Of a DNA stretch of 64,000 nucleotides, positions 39,728-50,602 are shown piece after piece. Within the stretch, counting starts at the first letter, position 1. Each line of letters opens with the position of its first letter. The position numbers and the translations under genes were made by a program. The notes beneath the pieces were generated by a model. That model was not told the DNA's origin and ran no database searches. It worked only from the letters and a program-made list of their open reading frames with translations. The stretch spans positions 372,001-436,000 of the forward strand of contig CAWAQA010000009.1 in NCBI GenBank assembly GCA_963784065.1, given 5' to 3'. This stretch comes from CAWAQA01 sp963784065 (GTDB lineage Bacteria > Acidobacteriota > Vicinamibacteria > Vicinamibacterales > UBA2999).

Positions 39728-40998
39728 ATGTCGCGACTTTCGACCCTCTTGCTGACAGCCACACTCGTCGGCGCAGGCGTTACCGGGGCCAGCCAGGCGC
39801 AGGCGCCTCAGGCGGCACAGGGCGGACAGGCCGCCGCGCTTCCCGACGGACCGGGCAAGGAGCTCGTGCAGCGCGCCTGCACGACGTGCCACGGTGTCAA
39901 TCAGATCACCAACTCGACCGGCTACACCAAGGAGCGATGGCACGCGCTCTTTGGCACCATGATCAAGCTGCCCGACCCGCAGGCAGACACGGTCGCACAG
40001 TATTTGGCCACCCACTTCCCGCACAAACCGGGACGCGAACCGAAGTTGGTGCCAGGCCCGGTCCAGATCTCGTTTCGTGAGTGGCAGGTGCCGACGCTCG
40101 GCCAGCGCTCCCGCGATCCCGTGCAGTCGCCCGACGGCATGATCTGGTGGGCGGGGCACTGGGGCAACATCGTCGGCCGTTTGAACCCAAAAACCGGAGA
40201 GATGCGTGAGTTTCCGCTGCCGCAGGGCGCACGCCCGCACAGCATCACCACCGATCGGGCCGGCAACATCTGGTACGTGGGCAACAGCAACGGGACCATG
40301 GGGAAGCTGGATCCGAAGACCGGCGAGAGCACTGTTTACATCCTGCCGGATCCCGCCGCGCGCGACCCGCATACGCCGGAGTTCGATCGCAACGGCATCC
40401 TGTGGTTCACCGTGCAGAACGGCAACATGGTGGGACGGCTGAACCCGGCGAACGGCGAGATCAAGCTCGTCAAGATACCGACGCCTGATGCCGACCCGTA
40501 CGGCCTCGACATCGATTCGAAGGGCGTGCCGTGGATCGCTTTGACCGGCACCTACAAGATCGCGCGCATCGACCCGGTGACGATGGCGGTGCGCGAGTAC
40601 CCCGTTCCAGACGAGAAATCCCGGATCCGCCGCCTTACGGTGACCAGCGACGACATGATCTGGTACTTCAACTACTCACTCGGCACGCTGGGCCGGCTGA
40701 TCCCGCGACGGGCGAGACCAAGGAATGGCAGTCGCCGAGCGGTCAGGACACGCAGCCGTACTCGATTGTCGCCATCGACGACATCATCTGGTACAACGAA
40801 TCGCGCCGCCGGCCCGACGCGCTGGTGCGGTTCGACCCGAAGACGGAGCGGTTCCAGAGCTGGGCGTTCCCGTCCGGGGTCGGCACGCTGCGCAACCTGC
40901 GCGCGACCGCTGACGGCAACCTGCTCGTCCACCAGACAAGCGTCAACAGGATCGGCCTGGTCACGATCAACCGGTCGACGACGACCAGCAGCCAGTAG
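39728..40998 (+). CDS. Haem-c plus streptogramin-lyase-like beta-propeller protein (one frameshift)
   Basis: GGAAAGGAGACG precedes ATG 39728. Signal peptide MSRLSTLLLTATLVGAGVTG. The N-terminal ~90 residues form a small c-type cytochrome unit with CTTCHGVNQITN and a helix DTVAQYLATHFPHKPGREPK. A Vgb-like propeller follows, with repeats such as WAGHWGNIVGRLNPKTGEMR, WYVGNSNGTMGKLDPKTGES and IALTGTYKIARIDPVTMAVR. A shift near 40695 restores the last blades (DPATGETKEWQSPSGQDTQP). About 424 residues. Likely a periplasmic electron-transfer or oxidase protein, not an antibiotic lyase. A second such protein lies at 27 kb. Confidence 0.83.
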
Positions 40999-41153
40999 TG
41001 AAGAACCGTGTGACGCGCTGACCATCCAGCGCCGACCGGACAATCATGCGAGTTCCGCTGACGACGGAACTCGCATGACGTCGATTGCTGATCGCTAAGG
41101 TCCTGAGGCGAACCACCAACCCCTGCCGCCACTGAAGACGACACCGTCGACGA

Positions 41154-42480
41154 CTACGTCACACCGTGGGTCGGTGTCAACGTAGCCCAATATGACCTCG
41201 TGGAGCCGCTTCGTCGACATGTGAGATAAACCCAATGGCGGGTGCCGCCGCTGTTGAACACCAGGTCGCGCCCGTCGCGAAGAACGGTCGTTGATCCCGT
41301 CTGCGTCGAAGTCGCATTGGCCGAAATCACCGTAGTGGTATTGCGGACCAACCGGTTGTCATGCGTGCAGACCGGCCTCGTCTTGGGCCGAAGCAGGAGC
41401 AGTAACGCCCCACAGGTGCCCGAACACGTTCGCTGCAAGGTCGGCGCGGTCGCTGGCGTCCCGCAGTTTGAACCCGGCCCATTGATGTTGAGGAACGTAT
41501 TGTCGCGAATGTCCATGTACTCGCCGGCAGGGCCACAGTTGAAGTGGTCTCACCGCGAAGATGCGGTAGTTCTCTCTCCCGTGCATGTCGAATTGATGTG
41601 TGTAGAACTTCACGCCGAGCACGGAGCGGTTGAGCCCTCCATGCGGGAGCACCAGGTTTCGGTAGGCGAAATACCCCGAGCCATCGCTGCCGTCGCTGGC
41701 AATGGCGTGTCGGTTGTAATCGAAGACATTCTGTTCGATGAGCGCGTACGCACCGTACCCGATCCCCACGCCGTAGCCCTGCGTTTCCCAATGCTGGTTG
41801 TGGTGAATGTAGTTGTCGTGGACACGAACGGTCTGGGGATTGACGGAGCGGTTGATGTGGTCTCGTTGTCTTCGACGCGTACCGCGGCGCCCCTCCAGCC
41901 GTAAATCTCGTTGTTGTCGATTTCGACGTTGAGCTTCGAGTTCATCCGGATTCCAAACGTGCTCCAGGCTCGATCGTTGGCAATGCCCCTCTCGCCACCA
42001 TCGATGCGCAGTCCGGCGATGCGCACGTTGTTCGCGAGGATCTCGAACAGGGTTGGGCCGGCCGTGACACGTAGAGGCGGCCGCCCGCGTCACGCGAGGA
42101 GCGCCCCCTTCAACGTGACCCCTTCGGCGATGCGAATCTTCCCTCTGCTGGCCAGATTCATGTTCACGTGGTTCTCGACGAGCACCACCGTGCCTGGTGT
42201 GCCAGGGCCTGGATGAGCATCGCCTGCTGATCGTTCGCCGTTACGTGGACCGTCGTGGCAAGTTCACGGCCACCGTTGTGGTCGCCAGCGTGCGACGTGA
42301 CAGTGTGGTCCAGGCGGTCAGCGTGAACGTGGTACGGCTGTTTGGTTGAACGGAGAGCGTGCCGTGCGGCTCGGCCAGCACTCGAGTGCCAATCATCAGG
42401 CGGGGCCTGGCGCAATTGCTCGGAAGGTCGACGTCCCACCGCAGCGTGGCGCTGTGCCCGAGGTCGATGGTCCCAGGCAT
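41154..42480 (-). pseudogene. Right-handed parallel beta-helix protein, split in several frames
   Basis: Pieces in three frames form one chain. From the right they are MPGTIDLGHSATLRWDVDLP, then RTTFTLTAWTTLSRRTLATT, ILANNVRIAGLRIDGGERGI, KLNVEIDNNEIYGWRGAAVR, VRVHDNYIHHNQHWETQGYG, YALIEQNVFDYNRHAIASDG and MDIRDNTFLNINGPGS. The N-x-I/V-x-x-N turn pattern is that of NosD/pectate-lyase-type beta-helices. At least four frame changes occur, and the N-terminus and signal are not resolved; coding-like sequence may reach 42660. Probable secreted carbohydrate-active or adhesive protein. Between 42660 and 43060 I see nothing. Confidence 0.65.
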
Positions 42481-43060
42481 GGCCGTGAGCCTGCCTGACG
42501 TTTCTCAGACACGAATCGGCTTGGGCCTCGAGCACGGAGCTGGGGAGGACCGAGTGCACGGCGGCAGTGGACACACCACGCCAGGCCCGCCGTGGCCGCC
42601 GGGCGACGTGTTGCCAGGGAGACTGGCCGCGAGCATCTCCCTGCGTGTCGACACGTCGCTGCCCTCACTCGACGTCGCTCTCTCAAGCCGTTATGGCTCG
42701 GGCGCCAACCCTGGTGAGGCTGCTGACACCTGTCGGCAGTAGCGTTAGCGGCGGAGCGCCTTTCGACGCATCGCAAGCAGGAGGTCACTAGCTCTGGGAC
42801 CCCCGCACAGAGATACAGGCGCAGGCCGGCCGCGAAACAGCTCAGGGTTCACCAAGTAAGCATGTGGAAGGGTCTGCCTATACCGCGGCAGGCTGAACGC
42901 ATGCGCGATTGTGCATGCAGTTGAGCAGTAGCTGCAAATCCCGGCGCATTCGACAAATCCGCGACTGGGCTCATTCGTCCTTACGGCATAGAATGCTTCG
43001 ATTCGTCGGCCAGGAGGCACAGCTCCAGGCGAGGCAGGGTTCAAGAAGGGAGAATCGAGA

Positions 43061-43580
43061 ATGACGGTGGAACAGGCCGCAACTCGAAAGCGTCGTAGCA
43101 GGACCATTCTTCTCGGCCTTGCTGCTCTCGTCATCGTGGCGGCGGGAGGCATCGCAGTCTGGACCACGACCTGCCCCTGCAACCGGATGCCCGGGCTCAT
43201 GCTGCTGGGCGACGTGCAGGAGACGCCCGTGACCGACTGGAGCTTCGTCAACGACATCCCGCTCTGCCAGATTCAGATCTAGGCCGGCTTCATACCCCAC
43301 GCCGTGAATCTCAACTGCATGGCGACCCCGGACGGCGAGCTCTTCCTCAGCTGCTCCGGGTGCGCGGACAAAGTACTGGCCCAGCCACGTGGGGCAGAAC
43401 GAGCCAGGACGCTTGCGCCTCAACGGCCGTGTGTACCCGGTGGTCCTGAACCGGGTAGCAGGACGAGGCAGTGCTGGATCGGGCCTGGGCAGCCAGGGTG
43501 AAGAAGCTGCAGGTGCACGGCGGAGCGCCCCTACAATCCCGCCCCGCCTCCCGACGCGAAGCGGCCCGAGAGCTGGTGGA
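43061..43580 (+). CDS. Unknown protein with N-terminal membrane anchor and Cys motifs (frameshifted)
   Basis: ATG 43061 (MTVEQAATRKRRSRTILLGL), hydrophobic helix LAALVIVAAGGIAVW, then CPCNRMPGLMLLGDV. A stop at 43280 follows DIPLCQIQI, but a neighbouring frame goes on as AGFIPHAVNLNCMATPDGEL, FLSCSGCADKVLAQ, and then GRLRLNGRVYPVVLNRV up to about 43580. A protein of about 165 residues is likely, with CPC and SCSGC motifs that could bind metal or form disulfides. I do not recognise it. It opens a four-gene plus-strand cluster. Confidence 0.55.
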
Positions 43581-43670
43581 GCTTTCAGCTGCGCTCGGCC
43601 GTTGACTGATCCCGGCGTGGGACGGCGAGCGGCACCGATGCACCGGCGCCGCGAGCAAGCCGGAGGGCGC

Positions 43671-44590
43671 ATGGAACATCGCGATCACAGGAGCCAACGG
43701 CAGCGTCGGCAACATCCTGCTGCGCCACCTGGCCGACGAGGCCGACATCCACGCCGTCGCCTGTGTTCGCTCGCCGCGGGCAGCGGCCGCCCTGCCCGGC
43801 TTCCCCCAGAATCTCGCCGCGCGTGATCGACTACGACGATCGTGAAGGGACTGGCGTCCGCGCTGACGGGGAGCGAGTTGCGTGGTGCATCTCGCCGGCA
43901 TTCTCATGGAGAGCCCCACGTCCGAGCTATCGAGGCGGCCAACGTCGACGCCACCCGCGCGGTCGTGGAGGCCTGCAAGGCGGCTGGAGTTCGCTCACAT
44001 CGTGCTCGTCAGCGTTCTCGGCGCGGACCCCGACTCGGCCAATCGGTACTTGCGCTCGAAGGGCCTGGCGGAAGCGCATCGTCGCCGAGCTCGGGCCTCT
44101 CGGCCGCGCATCATTCGCACGCCGATCCTGCTCGGCCCTGGTACGGCCGGGGCCCGCGCCGTCGTCCACGCAGCGTCGCAGCGGACGGTCACGCTGCTCG
44201 GCGGCGGGCGTCACTCGATCCGGCCGCTGGACGTGGACGACCTGAGCCGGGCCATCCTGCGCTGTTGTCGAGCACCGCGCGCCGGTGCGGCGGTCTACGA
44301 ACTGGTCGGGCCGGAAGCCGATGACCTATCGCGAGGTGATTGCCAGGACGGCGATGCTGATGGGCCGCGAAGTGTCGGTCCGATCGATGCCGGTGTGGCT
44401 GGCCAAGCTGGGGGCGGCCATCGCCGGATGGAGGAGACGGGGCGGGATGACGCCCACCGTGATCGAAGTGATTACCTCGAACGAAGCCGTGCACGAGAAT
44501 GCGGACGCCGAGCTCGGCGTGACCCTCACGCCGTTGTCGGCAACCCTCGAGAAGCTCCTGCCCTCGCAGGCCAAGGTGGGCCACCCGTGA
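43671..44590 (+). CDS. NAD(P)-binding epimerase/oxidoreductase (Rossmann fold, several frameshifts)
   Basis: ATG 43671 followed, after removal of one G, by NIAITGANGSVGNILLRHLA, the glycine-rich Rossmann loop. Further pieces in other frames are VVHLAGILMESPTS, EAANVDATRAVVEACKAAGV, HIVLVSVLGADPDSANRYLR, RIIRTPILLGPGTAGARAVV and MTYREVIARTAMLMGREVSV to the stop at 44590. About 300 residues, atypical SDR of the NDUFA9/NmrA-like type. The YxxxK of classical SDRs is replaced by NRYLRSKGLAE. Overlaps the next gene by GTGA. Confidence 0.7.
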
Positions 44591-45555
44591 CCGAATCCGC
44601 CGCTCCCTCGACGATGAACCGCGCCTCGAAGGCGCTGGGCCGGCTGGTCTTTCTGGCGATAACGCGTCGGCTGTTTCACGTACCTGTATTACCGCCTGAA
44701 CGGCGCCGCCGCCCGTCAGGGGCTCCCGCTGGGCGGCTACATGACACAGGTGTTCGCCAACGTGCGATGGCTGCCCTGGCTGCTCCTGATGATGGTGTAC
44801 TCCTGCTTCTATTTCACGATCGATACGCTGGTCGTCACGCAGAGCCCTCAACTGGTTCATCAAGCCGATACGGTACCGGGACATCCTGCCGATCCGGGCC
44901 AGCGCCTACATCATCTCGCTCTTCAGCGAGCAGATCGGCAAGGGCGCCATGGCGTATTACCTCAACAAGCGAGACCAGGTGCCGGGGTGGGAAGTCGCGT
45001 CCGTGATGCTCTTCATCATGTTCTGCGAGGTCTTCTATCTCCTGATCTGGGCCACCGTCGGCTTCATCGTCAGCAGGAGCGTCGCTGCCGCCGGTATTCG
45101 GCCTCATGCCGTTCATCGCGCTGGGAGCCGGCGTGGTATTCACCCTGTGGGTCCTCTATTTCCGCGGGACCATCCTTCCCGCCAGCCGGCTTCGCGACAA
45201 GAAGATCTTCCACGCGTTCAGGATGGCGACCCTCAAGCACTACGTGTTGTTCTTCCTGCTGCGCTCGCCTGCGCTGCTGGCTGCGGTGCTGGTGTACACC
45301 ATCGCGCTGAATCTGTTCGGGGTCCAGGCTTCGCTGCTGCCGCTGCTCGGATACCTGCCGATCATCTTCTTCGCGGCGACGGTGCCCACACCCATGCGAG
45401 CGGCCGCCATCACGCTCTGGGTGGTCCTGTTCCCGGAGAACGAAGGCCAGATGGCCGCCTTCGGCTTCGTGCAGCACAACTTCTTCATCCTGTTCAATGC
45501 GCTGATTGGCGTCGTGTTCTGGCGGCGGGCTCAACGTGAGTTGTTCGGCCGGTAA
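44587..45555 (+). CDS. Multi-pass membrane protein, possible flippase-like family (frameshifted)
   Basis: GTG 44587 (VTESAAPSTMNRASKALGRL) overlaps the previous stop. Membrane helices appear in successive frames: WLPWLLLMMVYSCFYFTIDT, IRASAYIISLFSEQIGKGAM, ASVMLFIMFCEVFYLLIWAT, MPFIALGAGVVFTLWVLYF, LLAAVLVYTIALNLFGVQAS, IIFFAATVPTPMRAAAITLW and FFILFNALIGVVFWRR. About 320 residues and seven to eight helices. The arrangement recalls the lysyl-PG synthetase/UPF0104 membrane domain, but I cannot confirm it. Between an epimerase and a CDP-alcohol phosphotransferase, so a role in lipid or glycolipid handling is inferred. Ends immediately before the ATG of the next gene. Confidence 0.6.
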
Positions 45556-46165
45556 ATGGCCAATGCACTTACCGCCGTCCGGCTGGCGCTGGTCCTGCCC
45601 GCTGCCGCCGCTTTCGCCCGGCCCGAGCTGCTCGCTCCGGGCGTCGTCGCGCGTCCTGCTCTGCGTGGCAATCGCCACCGACTATCTTGACGGACCTGTC
45701 GCGCGCAAGACCGGGAACAGCTTCGGCCAAGGGCCGGCTGTTCGATCACGGCACGGACTGTCTCTTCGTCACCGGGGGCTTGACGGGCGCCGCCATGGAC
45801 CGGCGCTGATGACACCCCTGCTTCCGGTGCTGATCCCGGTCGCCTTCGGCCAGTATGTCATCGATTCGTACGTGTGGCATCGCCAGCGGCAGCTGCGCGC
45901 CAGCCGCCTCGGGCGATGGAACGGGATCCTGTATTTCGTGCCCCTCGTACTCATCGCGGCGTCTCGCCTGGGCCTCCCCGGCGCCGCGTCCCTGCTCCCC
46001 GCCGCCGGTGTGCTCGGGTACGTGCTGGTCGCGTCGACCGTGGTGTCCGTGATCGATCGCGCGACGACTCCGGTGAAGGCCGCTCTGACACTAGTGCGTA
46101 GGGCGGGCCGTTCTGGACCCGCCACAAACGTCCGCCGTCAGAAATCGAATCGCAGCCCGAGCTGA
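45556..46165 (+). CDS. CDP-alcohol phosphatidyltransferase family protein (frameshifted)
   Basis: ATG 45556 directly follows the TAA of the membrane protein. MANALTAVRLALVLPAAAAF, then in another frame VLLCVAIATDYLDGPVARKT and GRLFDHGTDCLFVT. Together these give the family motif D-x2-D-G-x2-A-R-x(8-9)-G-x3-D-x3-D. The C-terminal frame is LLPVLIPVAFGQYVIDSYVW, ILYFVPLVLIAASRLGLPGA, VLGYVLVASTVVSVIDRATT. About 190-200 residues and five to six helices. It transfers a phospho-alcohol from a CDP-linked donor in membrane-lipid synthesis. The last ~20 codons run through a palindrome and into the receptor gene, so the true stop is probably earlier. Confidence 0.75.
46097..46123. repeat. GTAGGG-headed palindrome at tail-to-tail junction
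   Basis: GTAGGGCGGGCCGTTCTGGA followed by CCCGCC: arms GGCGGG and CCCGCC around a small loop. Located between the convergent ends of the phosphotransferase and the TonB receptor; a bidirectional terminator role is plausible. Confidence 0.7.
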
Positions 46166-49140
46166 GCGAGCCGCGGGCCGAGCGTCCGGTTGTTCACCCG
46201 GAAGTTCGGGCTGCCGAGGATCGCCTGCGTCCGCGGGTCGGCGTACGTATTGCCGCGTGTTCAACAGGTTGAAGACCTCGAGCACGAACTGCATGCGTGC
46301 CCGCGCTCGCCACGCTCACTCCCTTCGCGACCCGGAAGTCCCAGATCAACCAGGCCGGCTGATGATAGGGAAACCGCGGCAGCAGCTGCCCGTCGACGAC
46401 CGGCCGGTCCGGATGAAGGCCGTCGTTGGTCACCCCGTCGCCGTTGAGATCGGTGGGGCTGTATACCGGAAACGCCAGGCCCGAGCCCGCCGACCACGTC
46501 GATGCCAGCGTGACGTCACGGGCAGCGCGACCACGAGGTACGACTTGAACTGGTGCCGCTCGTCCAGCTCGTTGATGCCGTAGTCGGCGCCGGGATTGAA
46601 GGGATCCGACGGCCCGAACAGCGCTTCCGTGTCGCGCTCGGTCGAGCCGTTGCCCATGCTCTTCGCGAGCGTGTAGCTGGCGTAGAACTGCCACCGGTTC
46701 GCCATCGGCTTGTGGAGCGAGACCAGCAGCGCCTGATAGCGGCCGCGACCGAAGCTGGTGAGCGCGTTCGCCTGCGCAATCGTGGAATCCGGGCGTCCGG
46801 CCGCGAGGATGTCGACCCCGCGGCCGAACTCGATCGAACCGCGTCGGCGGCGCCAGGTTGCGGTCCCACGACGTGGATCGAAATCCGCCAATGCGAAGGT
46901 TCCGGGACTGGCTGAAGATGTAGCCGGCCTCGAACGACATGCCGGCGACGCGCCTCGTCAGAGCGGCGTTGAGCTGAAGCACGCGCGGATTGTCGAACCC
47001 GGGATCCACATACGAGATGGCCGGCGGGCCGACGAGCGTCGCCAGGGCCGAGCCGGGCGCGATCGCCGACGGCAGCACCTCCGGGAACGTGACGCCGAAG
47101 CGCGAGGCCGGCGCGAACAGCGTCGTGTTGCTGACGCCGGCGCCTCGCAGCGGAAAGTAGATCATCGGGGTCCGCCCGTAGTACAGCCCAGCCGAGCCCT
47201 TCACCATCGTCGAGCCGTCGCCCGGAAGCTGGTACGCGATGTCGGTTCGCGGTCCCCAGTTGTTGCGGTCGTGCGGAATTCCCTGAGGGACCGGCGCATA
47301 CGTGAGCTGGACCTCGTTGCCCGACGACAACCGGCGGGCCCACAGGCACCTTCACGCCGGCGATGCCGGCCTGCGGCTGCGGATTGACCTGCATGTCGTA
47401 GCGGAGGCCCAGCCCGATGGTCAGGCGCGACGTCGGCCTGAATCGATCCTGGACGTAGACGGCCGCTTCGTGCTGCCAGAAACTCTCCAGGAGCGCCGCC
47501 TCCTGCGCCGTGTAGCCGTTGAGGCCGAAGTTCTGCGCGTAGAGCAGCGGCCGCCGCGCGACGAACGCCTCGAGGGTGGGAAAGATATAGGCGCCGTTCA
47601 GCCCCAGCGCGAACGCGTTGTTGCGCATGTTGAAGGCGTTGTAGTCCGCGCCGAACTTGAGATCGTGCTTCCCGCGAACATAGGCCGCGTTCTCGGACAC
47701 CTGATAGCGGTACATGTCCTGCGTGCTCGGAAGGAACAGGGCGCTGCCGAACGTGCCGGTATCCGAAATCTGAACCTGCGGACCGCCGGACTGCGGGATC
47801 CTCGGCCGCGTCTCACGCGACGTCTGGAACTTGGTCTCGAGGAACAGCCGCGTTCCCGCCGAGGCGCTCAGGCTCGCCACGATCGACAGAGCCTGATTGC
47901 GGAAGGTCTCGAGGTTCGACGGCGCCTGGCTCAGAAGCGCCGCCCCGCCGGCGATGTTGTTCCCGTCGCTCCGCGAGAAGCTGCCCCGCACGCTGAGGCG
48001 ATGGCGCCTCGTGAGCATGTGATCGACTTTCCGAGCATGGCCGTGACGTTCTCGTGACGCGGGTACTGGCCCCTCGAGTGCGCCGAGATCCGCGATGCCG
48101 AGCTCGGGAACCGCCACGCCCGCCACGGGTCTCGCGAACTTCACCGTAATCGGCGTGGTCTGGCGCTGGACGTCCGCGGCTCCGAAATAGAACGTCCGAT
48201 CCGCCACGAACGGCCCTCCGACGCTGCCGCCCGCGATATGCCGAACCAGGCCGACCGGCGGATTTCCAAACGCGTCGTCCGCGGTCAGCGCGTGGTGCCG
48301 CAGGAAATAGGCCAGCGAACCGTGCCGCTGGTTGCTTCCGGATTTCGTCACGACGTTGACGAGACCGCCGTTGGACCGGCCGGCCTGCGCGCCCAGACCA
48401 CCGGCGCTGACTTCGAATTCCTGGACGGCCTCGAGCGGGATGGTGAAGTTCTGCCGTTCGATCGATCCGAAGAACTCGCCGAAGAAGCTGTTCGTGAAGT
48501 CGGCGCCGTCGACGTTCAGCGCGAGGTAGTCGCCCGGTTGGCCGGCCACCCGGAAGGTGCCCCGCGTCCCGGTAATCGATCGCGCGGTCGGCGCCAGCAG
48601 CGCAAAGTCGCGATAGTCCCGCCCGTTGATGGGCAGGCTGGAGAGCGCCGCGGCGTCGATCGCCGTGCCGAGCGCCGGCGCCGTGTCGCCGGCCGCAGAA
48701 ACCGACACGGTCTCGCTCAGGCCCGCGAGCCTCATCACGAGATCGACCACGAGGGCCTGGCCGACCGTCAACGCCAGCGGCTCGCTCGTGGCCGCCGAAA
48801 AGCCGGGCCGTTCCGCCTCGACGACATACACGCCGAGTGGCATCAGCGGCGCCGAGTACCGGCCGTCCCTGCCGGTCACCGTCGTGCGCTCGAAGCCGGT
48901 CCTCGTCTCGCGGAGCGTCACGGTCACGCCGTCGAGCGCCGCGCCTGTCTCGTCTCGAACCGTTCCTGCGATCTCGGCGCGGTCGAGCGTCTGGGCCACA
49001 GCCTGTGTTCCAGAGGCCACCACGACGGTGAGGGCGACCGCCATCAGGAACGGCATCTGCCGTCTTCGAAAGCTTCCATGCCGAATCGGTGAAAGCCTTT
49101 CGCCTGGTTTGGTCCAGCACCTGTGATCCAGCGTGAACAC
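46138..49140 (-). CDS. Oar-like TonB-dependent outer-membrane receptor (several frameshifts)
   Basis: About 1,000 residues, from GTG 49140. In-frame ATG 49056 would lose the basic part of the signal RRRQMPFLMAVALTVVVASG. A carboxypeptidase-regulatory domain (about 50-135; IAGTVRDETGAALDGVTVTL) precedes the plug domain (about 150-260; LPINGRDYRDFALLAPTARS) and a beta-barrel. The first 600 residues are intact apart from a suspected short shift near 48020-48050. Shifts near 47330, 46890, 46500 and 46280 split the barrel. The last strand NNRTLGPRLAQLGLRFDF ends with the aromatic residue typical of outer-membrane barrels. Such receptors import large oligomers or act in secretion; the substrate is not evident. 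Confidence 0.85.
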
Positions 49141-49402
49141 GCGTCATGGATTCTACTCGCCCGAGCGCGGACCGACCCCGCGCGCGGACCTCGCCATGGC
49201 GATGAGGGCGAGACGGACTGCGATGTACGTAGGGGCCGGCTTCAGCCGGCCCGCACGGCTTCAGCCGGTCCGCATGAACGTTCGGATGATCGAACACTGT
49301 GGCTTCCGGCTACCCCACTGTGGCTTCGGACATGGGACGGTCGTCTTCGAACAAAAGCCCGAACAACCGTGCCTGACGCTATAATCCAGCGCGGAGTTGC
49401 TC
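49141..49402. other. Intergenic region between divergent receptor and NHL propeller genes
   Basis: About 260 bases holding promoters for both directions and the palindrome at 49226-49272. Imperfect TGTGGCTTC direct copies occur near 49299 and 49319, but no regulatory motif can be named with confidence. Confidence 0.45.
49226..49272. repeat. GGCCGGCTTCAGCCGGCC palindrome plus half copy
   Basis: A TACGTAGG-headed copy of the common palindrome, followed by a degenerate second copy CACGGCTTCAGCCGGTCCG. Located in the divergent promoter region between the receptor and the NHL gene. Confidence 0.87.
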
Positions 49403-50587
49403 ATGAGATACCTGCTTTCTGCTATCGGCGCACTGGCGCTTACGCTCGGCACTGCCGTGGTGATGCTCGAGCGTCCCGCGGCGCAGACCAACGGCGGCGG
49501 GGTGCCGAACTTCGACTGGGACCCGCTCTTCTACGAAGAGCTGCCGAACCGCTGGACGACCGGCCAGGTTGGCGGCATCAGCGTGGACGACCGGGACCAC
49601 ACGTGGATTGCCCACCGGCCGGCGAGCATCGCGCCGACGCAGCGGACCGCGGCCGACAATCCCAGGGCGGCGCGCTGCTGCACGCCGGCGCCGCCGATCC
49701 TCGAGTTCGATCAGAACGGCAAGTTCGTGCGCGCCTTCGGCGGCCCGAGCGACGCCTACGAGTGGCCAACGACCGAGCACGGCGTATACGCCGACCACAA
49801 GGGGAACGTCTGGATCGCCGGCAACGGCAAGGGCGACAACCACATCCTGAAGTTCACCAACACCGGCAAGTTCGTGATGCAGATCGGCAAGCGCAATCAG
49901 GCGAAGGGAAGCAACGACACGGCCAACGTGCACGGCGCCGCCGCGATGGTCGTCTTCCCGAAGACGAACGAGCTGTTCGTGGCCGACGGCTACACGAACC
50001 GCCGCGTCATCGTCTTCGATGCCGACACCGGCGCGTACAAGCGGCACTGGGGCGCGTACGGCAAGCCGCCCGACGACACGATCAAGATCCCGCCGCGGCC
50101 GCAGCTCATCACCGGACCGCCGCAGCCCTCCTTTGCCAATCCGGTCCACGCGATCGTCGTCTCGAACGACGGCCTGGTCTACGTCGGCGATCGGTCGAAC
50201 AACCGGCTTCAGGTGTTCAAGCTCGATGGATCCTTCGTCCGCGAAGTCTTCATCAACCGGGACACGCTGCAGAACGAGGGCACGGCCCACAACCTGGCGC
50301 TCTCGCGCGATCCGCAGCAGCGCTATTTGTTCGTCGCGGACGGATCGAACAAGGCGCTGCTCACGCTCGACCGGGCCGCGATGACGCTGCTCTCGACCTT
50401 TGGCGGTCAGGGCGGCCACAACGCGCGGCAGTTCTTCCACCTCCACAGTCTGGCGTCGCAGCCCGATTCGAAAGGGAATCTCTACATCGGCGAAGTGAAC
50501 GACGGGATGCGGTTCTACCGGCTGCGCTTCACGGGACTCGGCAAGCCGCAGAACCCCGGCTACTCGGCCGTCACGTCGCCCTCGTAG
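49403..50587 (+). CDS. Exported NHL/six-bladed beta-propeller protein
   Basis: 394 residues, intact; ATG 49403 preferred over in-frame TTG 49397. Signal peptide MRYLLSAIGALALTLGTAVV. NHL-type blades: PPILEFDQNGKFVRAFGGPS, NHILKFTNTGKFVMQIGKRN, RRVIVFDADTGAYKRHWGAY, NNRLQVFKLDGSFVREVFIN. Other blades contain VYADHKGNVWIAGNGKGDN and VVSNDGLVYVGDRSNN. No catalytic motif of peptidylglycine lyases is obvious. Periplasmic; ligand binding or an unknown enzyme role. Followed after 15 bases by a methyltransferase gene. Confidence 0.88.
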   Translation: MRYLLSAIGALALTLGTAVVMLERPAAQTNGGGVPNFDWDPLFYEELPNRWTTGQVGGISVDDRDHTWIAHRPASIAPTQRTAADNPRAARCCTPAPPILEFDQNGKFVRAFGGPSDAYEWPTTEHGVYADHKGNVWIAGNGKGDNHILKFTNTGKFVMQIGKRNQAKGSNDTANVHGAAAMVVFPKTNELFVADGYTNRRVIVFDADTGAYKRHWGAYGKPPDDTIKIPPRPQLITGPPQPSFANPVHAIVVSNDGLVYVGDRSNNRLQVFKLDGSFVREVFINRDTLQNEGTAHNLALSRDPQQRYLFVADGSNKALLTLDRAAMTLLSTFGGQGGHNARQFFHLHSLASQPDSKGNLYIGEVNDGMRFYRLRFTGLGKPQNPGYSAVTSPS

Positions 50588-50602
50588 CGTGCGTGGAGGG
50601 GC

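Noticed and set aside
47813..49297. Minus-strand frame of 494 residues
   Set aside because: Overlaps the Oar-like receptor in another frame; Arg/Gly-rich with no domain.
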